NCBI GenBank assembly: GCA_037178855.1
Contig: JASJZC010000007.1
Location: 930,001 to 994,000 of the forward strand
Length of the DNA stretch: 64,000 nt
DNA from: Oscheius sp. JU75
Lineage: Eukaryota; Nematoda; Chromadorea; Rhabditida; Rhabditidae
Direction: 5' to 3'
The notes beneath the pieces were generated by a model. The model was not told the origin of the DNA, made no database searches, and worked only from the letters and a program-made list of their open reading frames with translations. The position numbers and the translations under genes were made by a program. Below, piece after piece: positions 63,372 through 64,000 of this stretch (position 1 is its first letter; each line of letters opens with the position of its first letter).

Positions 63372-64000
63372 GGATGAGCCCTCAACTCTTCAACTCCGTC
63401 CTGACGTACGCTGTCAACAACATCGATTGGGACCAAGATAGGCTGAAAATCAACGGCGAGCAACTACCTCTTCTTGCCTACGCAGACGACCTCGTGATCT
63501 TTGCCAAAAAGCCGTCCCGAATTGGAGAGAATGCTGCTCAAACTCACACATAGTCATAGTAAAGTGGGCCTAAAGAGCAACTTTGAGAAGGCAGTTGCAA
63601 TGTCATCCACCAAAGGACGAGCACCGATTTCTGTCTTCGGAGAGAATGTCAAGTTTGTGAATACCTCTTCACCTTTCTAGGATCGAAGATTTCCATACCA
63701 ATTGCCGATAATGCAGAGATGAAACGACGGATTGGACTGGGTTACTGGAAGTTCAACGAAAATAGAAAGCTGCTATGCGACCGCACAATCCCTCTGAGCA
63801 CGAGAAGACACCTCTTCGAAGCTGTTGTGACCCCAATTGTCCTCGTCGGAGCTGAACCCTGGGTGCTTCGAGATTCCGATAGAAAGTCTTTGATGGTCGC
63901 GCAACACAAGTTAGAGAGAAGAATGTTAGGCATCTCGATGCTAGACCGATGGACAAATCAACGACTGAGACGTACATCCAAATTGAACGACTGGAAAACG
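63372..64000 (+). pseudogene. RTE-type LINE reverse transcriptase, C-terminal half; runs off the window
   Basis: Reads MSPQLFNSVLTYAVNNI, LPLLAYADDLVIFAKK (catalytic ADD), KSNFEKAVAMS, RRIGLGYWKFNENRKLL and HKLERRMLGISMLDR, the usual order of RTE/BovB-like RT motifs C to E and beyond. A TAG near 63555 and a frame shift near 63655 break it. It is truncated on the 5' side exactly at the 49-bp repeat. Confidence 0.78.

Overview
The window is nuclear DNA of a nematode, most likely a rhabditid close to Caenorhabditis or Diploscapter. Introns are mostly 33-45 bp with GT-AG ends. The genes are families typical of these worms: secreted C-type lectins (CTLD), a ShK (SXC) protein, a nuclear hormone receptor, a 7TM chemoreceptor, a TAK1-like kinase and a cuticle-collagen fragment. 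Two elements show the CTNAG target preference described for C. elegans Tc4/Tc5. I see no bacterial operon, CRISPR array, rRNA or tRNA gene.

Layout. 0-10 kb: a broken CTLD gene, a ShK gene with an inverted copy of its promoter and signal-peptide exon, an RTE-like LINE split by a Tc5-like transposon that itself carries a MITE, a mariner relic, and a decayed kinase. 10-20 kb: a CTLD gene, a Tc1-type element, a second mariner relic, a collagen fragment, and a nuclear hormone receptor abutted by a LINE fragment. 20-30 kb: two divergent Rho-like GTPases and a cluster of CTLD genes and pieces, several in head-to-head inverted pairs. 30-42 kb: a Merlin element, then two pogo-like elements in inverted orientation; the second holds a nearly complete Helitron. 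This block ends with a U6 snRNA copy fused to a 5'-truncated LINE. 42-58 kb: HTH_48 relics, a TAK1-like kinase gene with one frameshift, a CTLD/cysteine-rich gene, and a 7TM chemoreceptor whose first intron carries a second Tc5-like copy. 58-64 kb: a young LTR retrotransposon of the gypsy type and the start of another RTE LINE.

Genes whose joined exons keep phase to the stop: the ShK gene (2401-3375), five CTLD genes (10005-10725, 21254-22253, 25933-26635, 29005-29739, 48683-50652), one Rho-like GTPase (23485-24240) and the chemoreceptor (53099-57446). The nuclear receptor also keeps phase through six exons, but its end is unclear. The CTLD and ShK promoters repeatedly carry a TATA box and a TGATAA/TTATCA GATA site, which in nematodes suggests intestinal expression of secreted, probably defence-related, proteins. 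The most notable observations are the U6-LINE chimera, two Tc5-like copies that serve as each other's empty site for a MITE, a recurrent ~120-bp foldback repeat that often sits in introns, repeated palindromic duplication of promoter plus signal exon, and a pair of Rho-like GTPases sharing the same loss of catalytic motifs.
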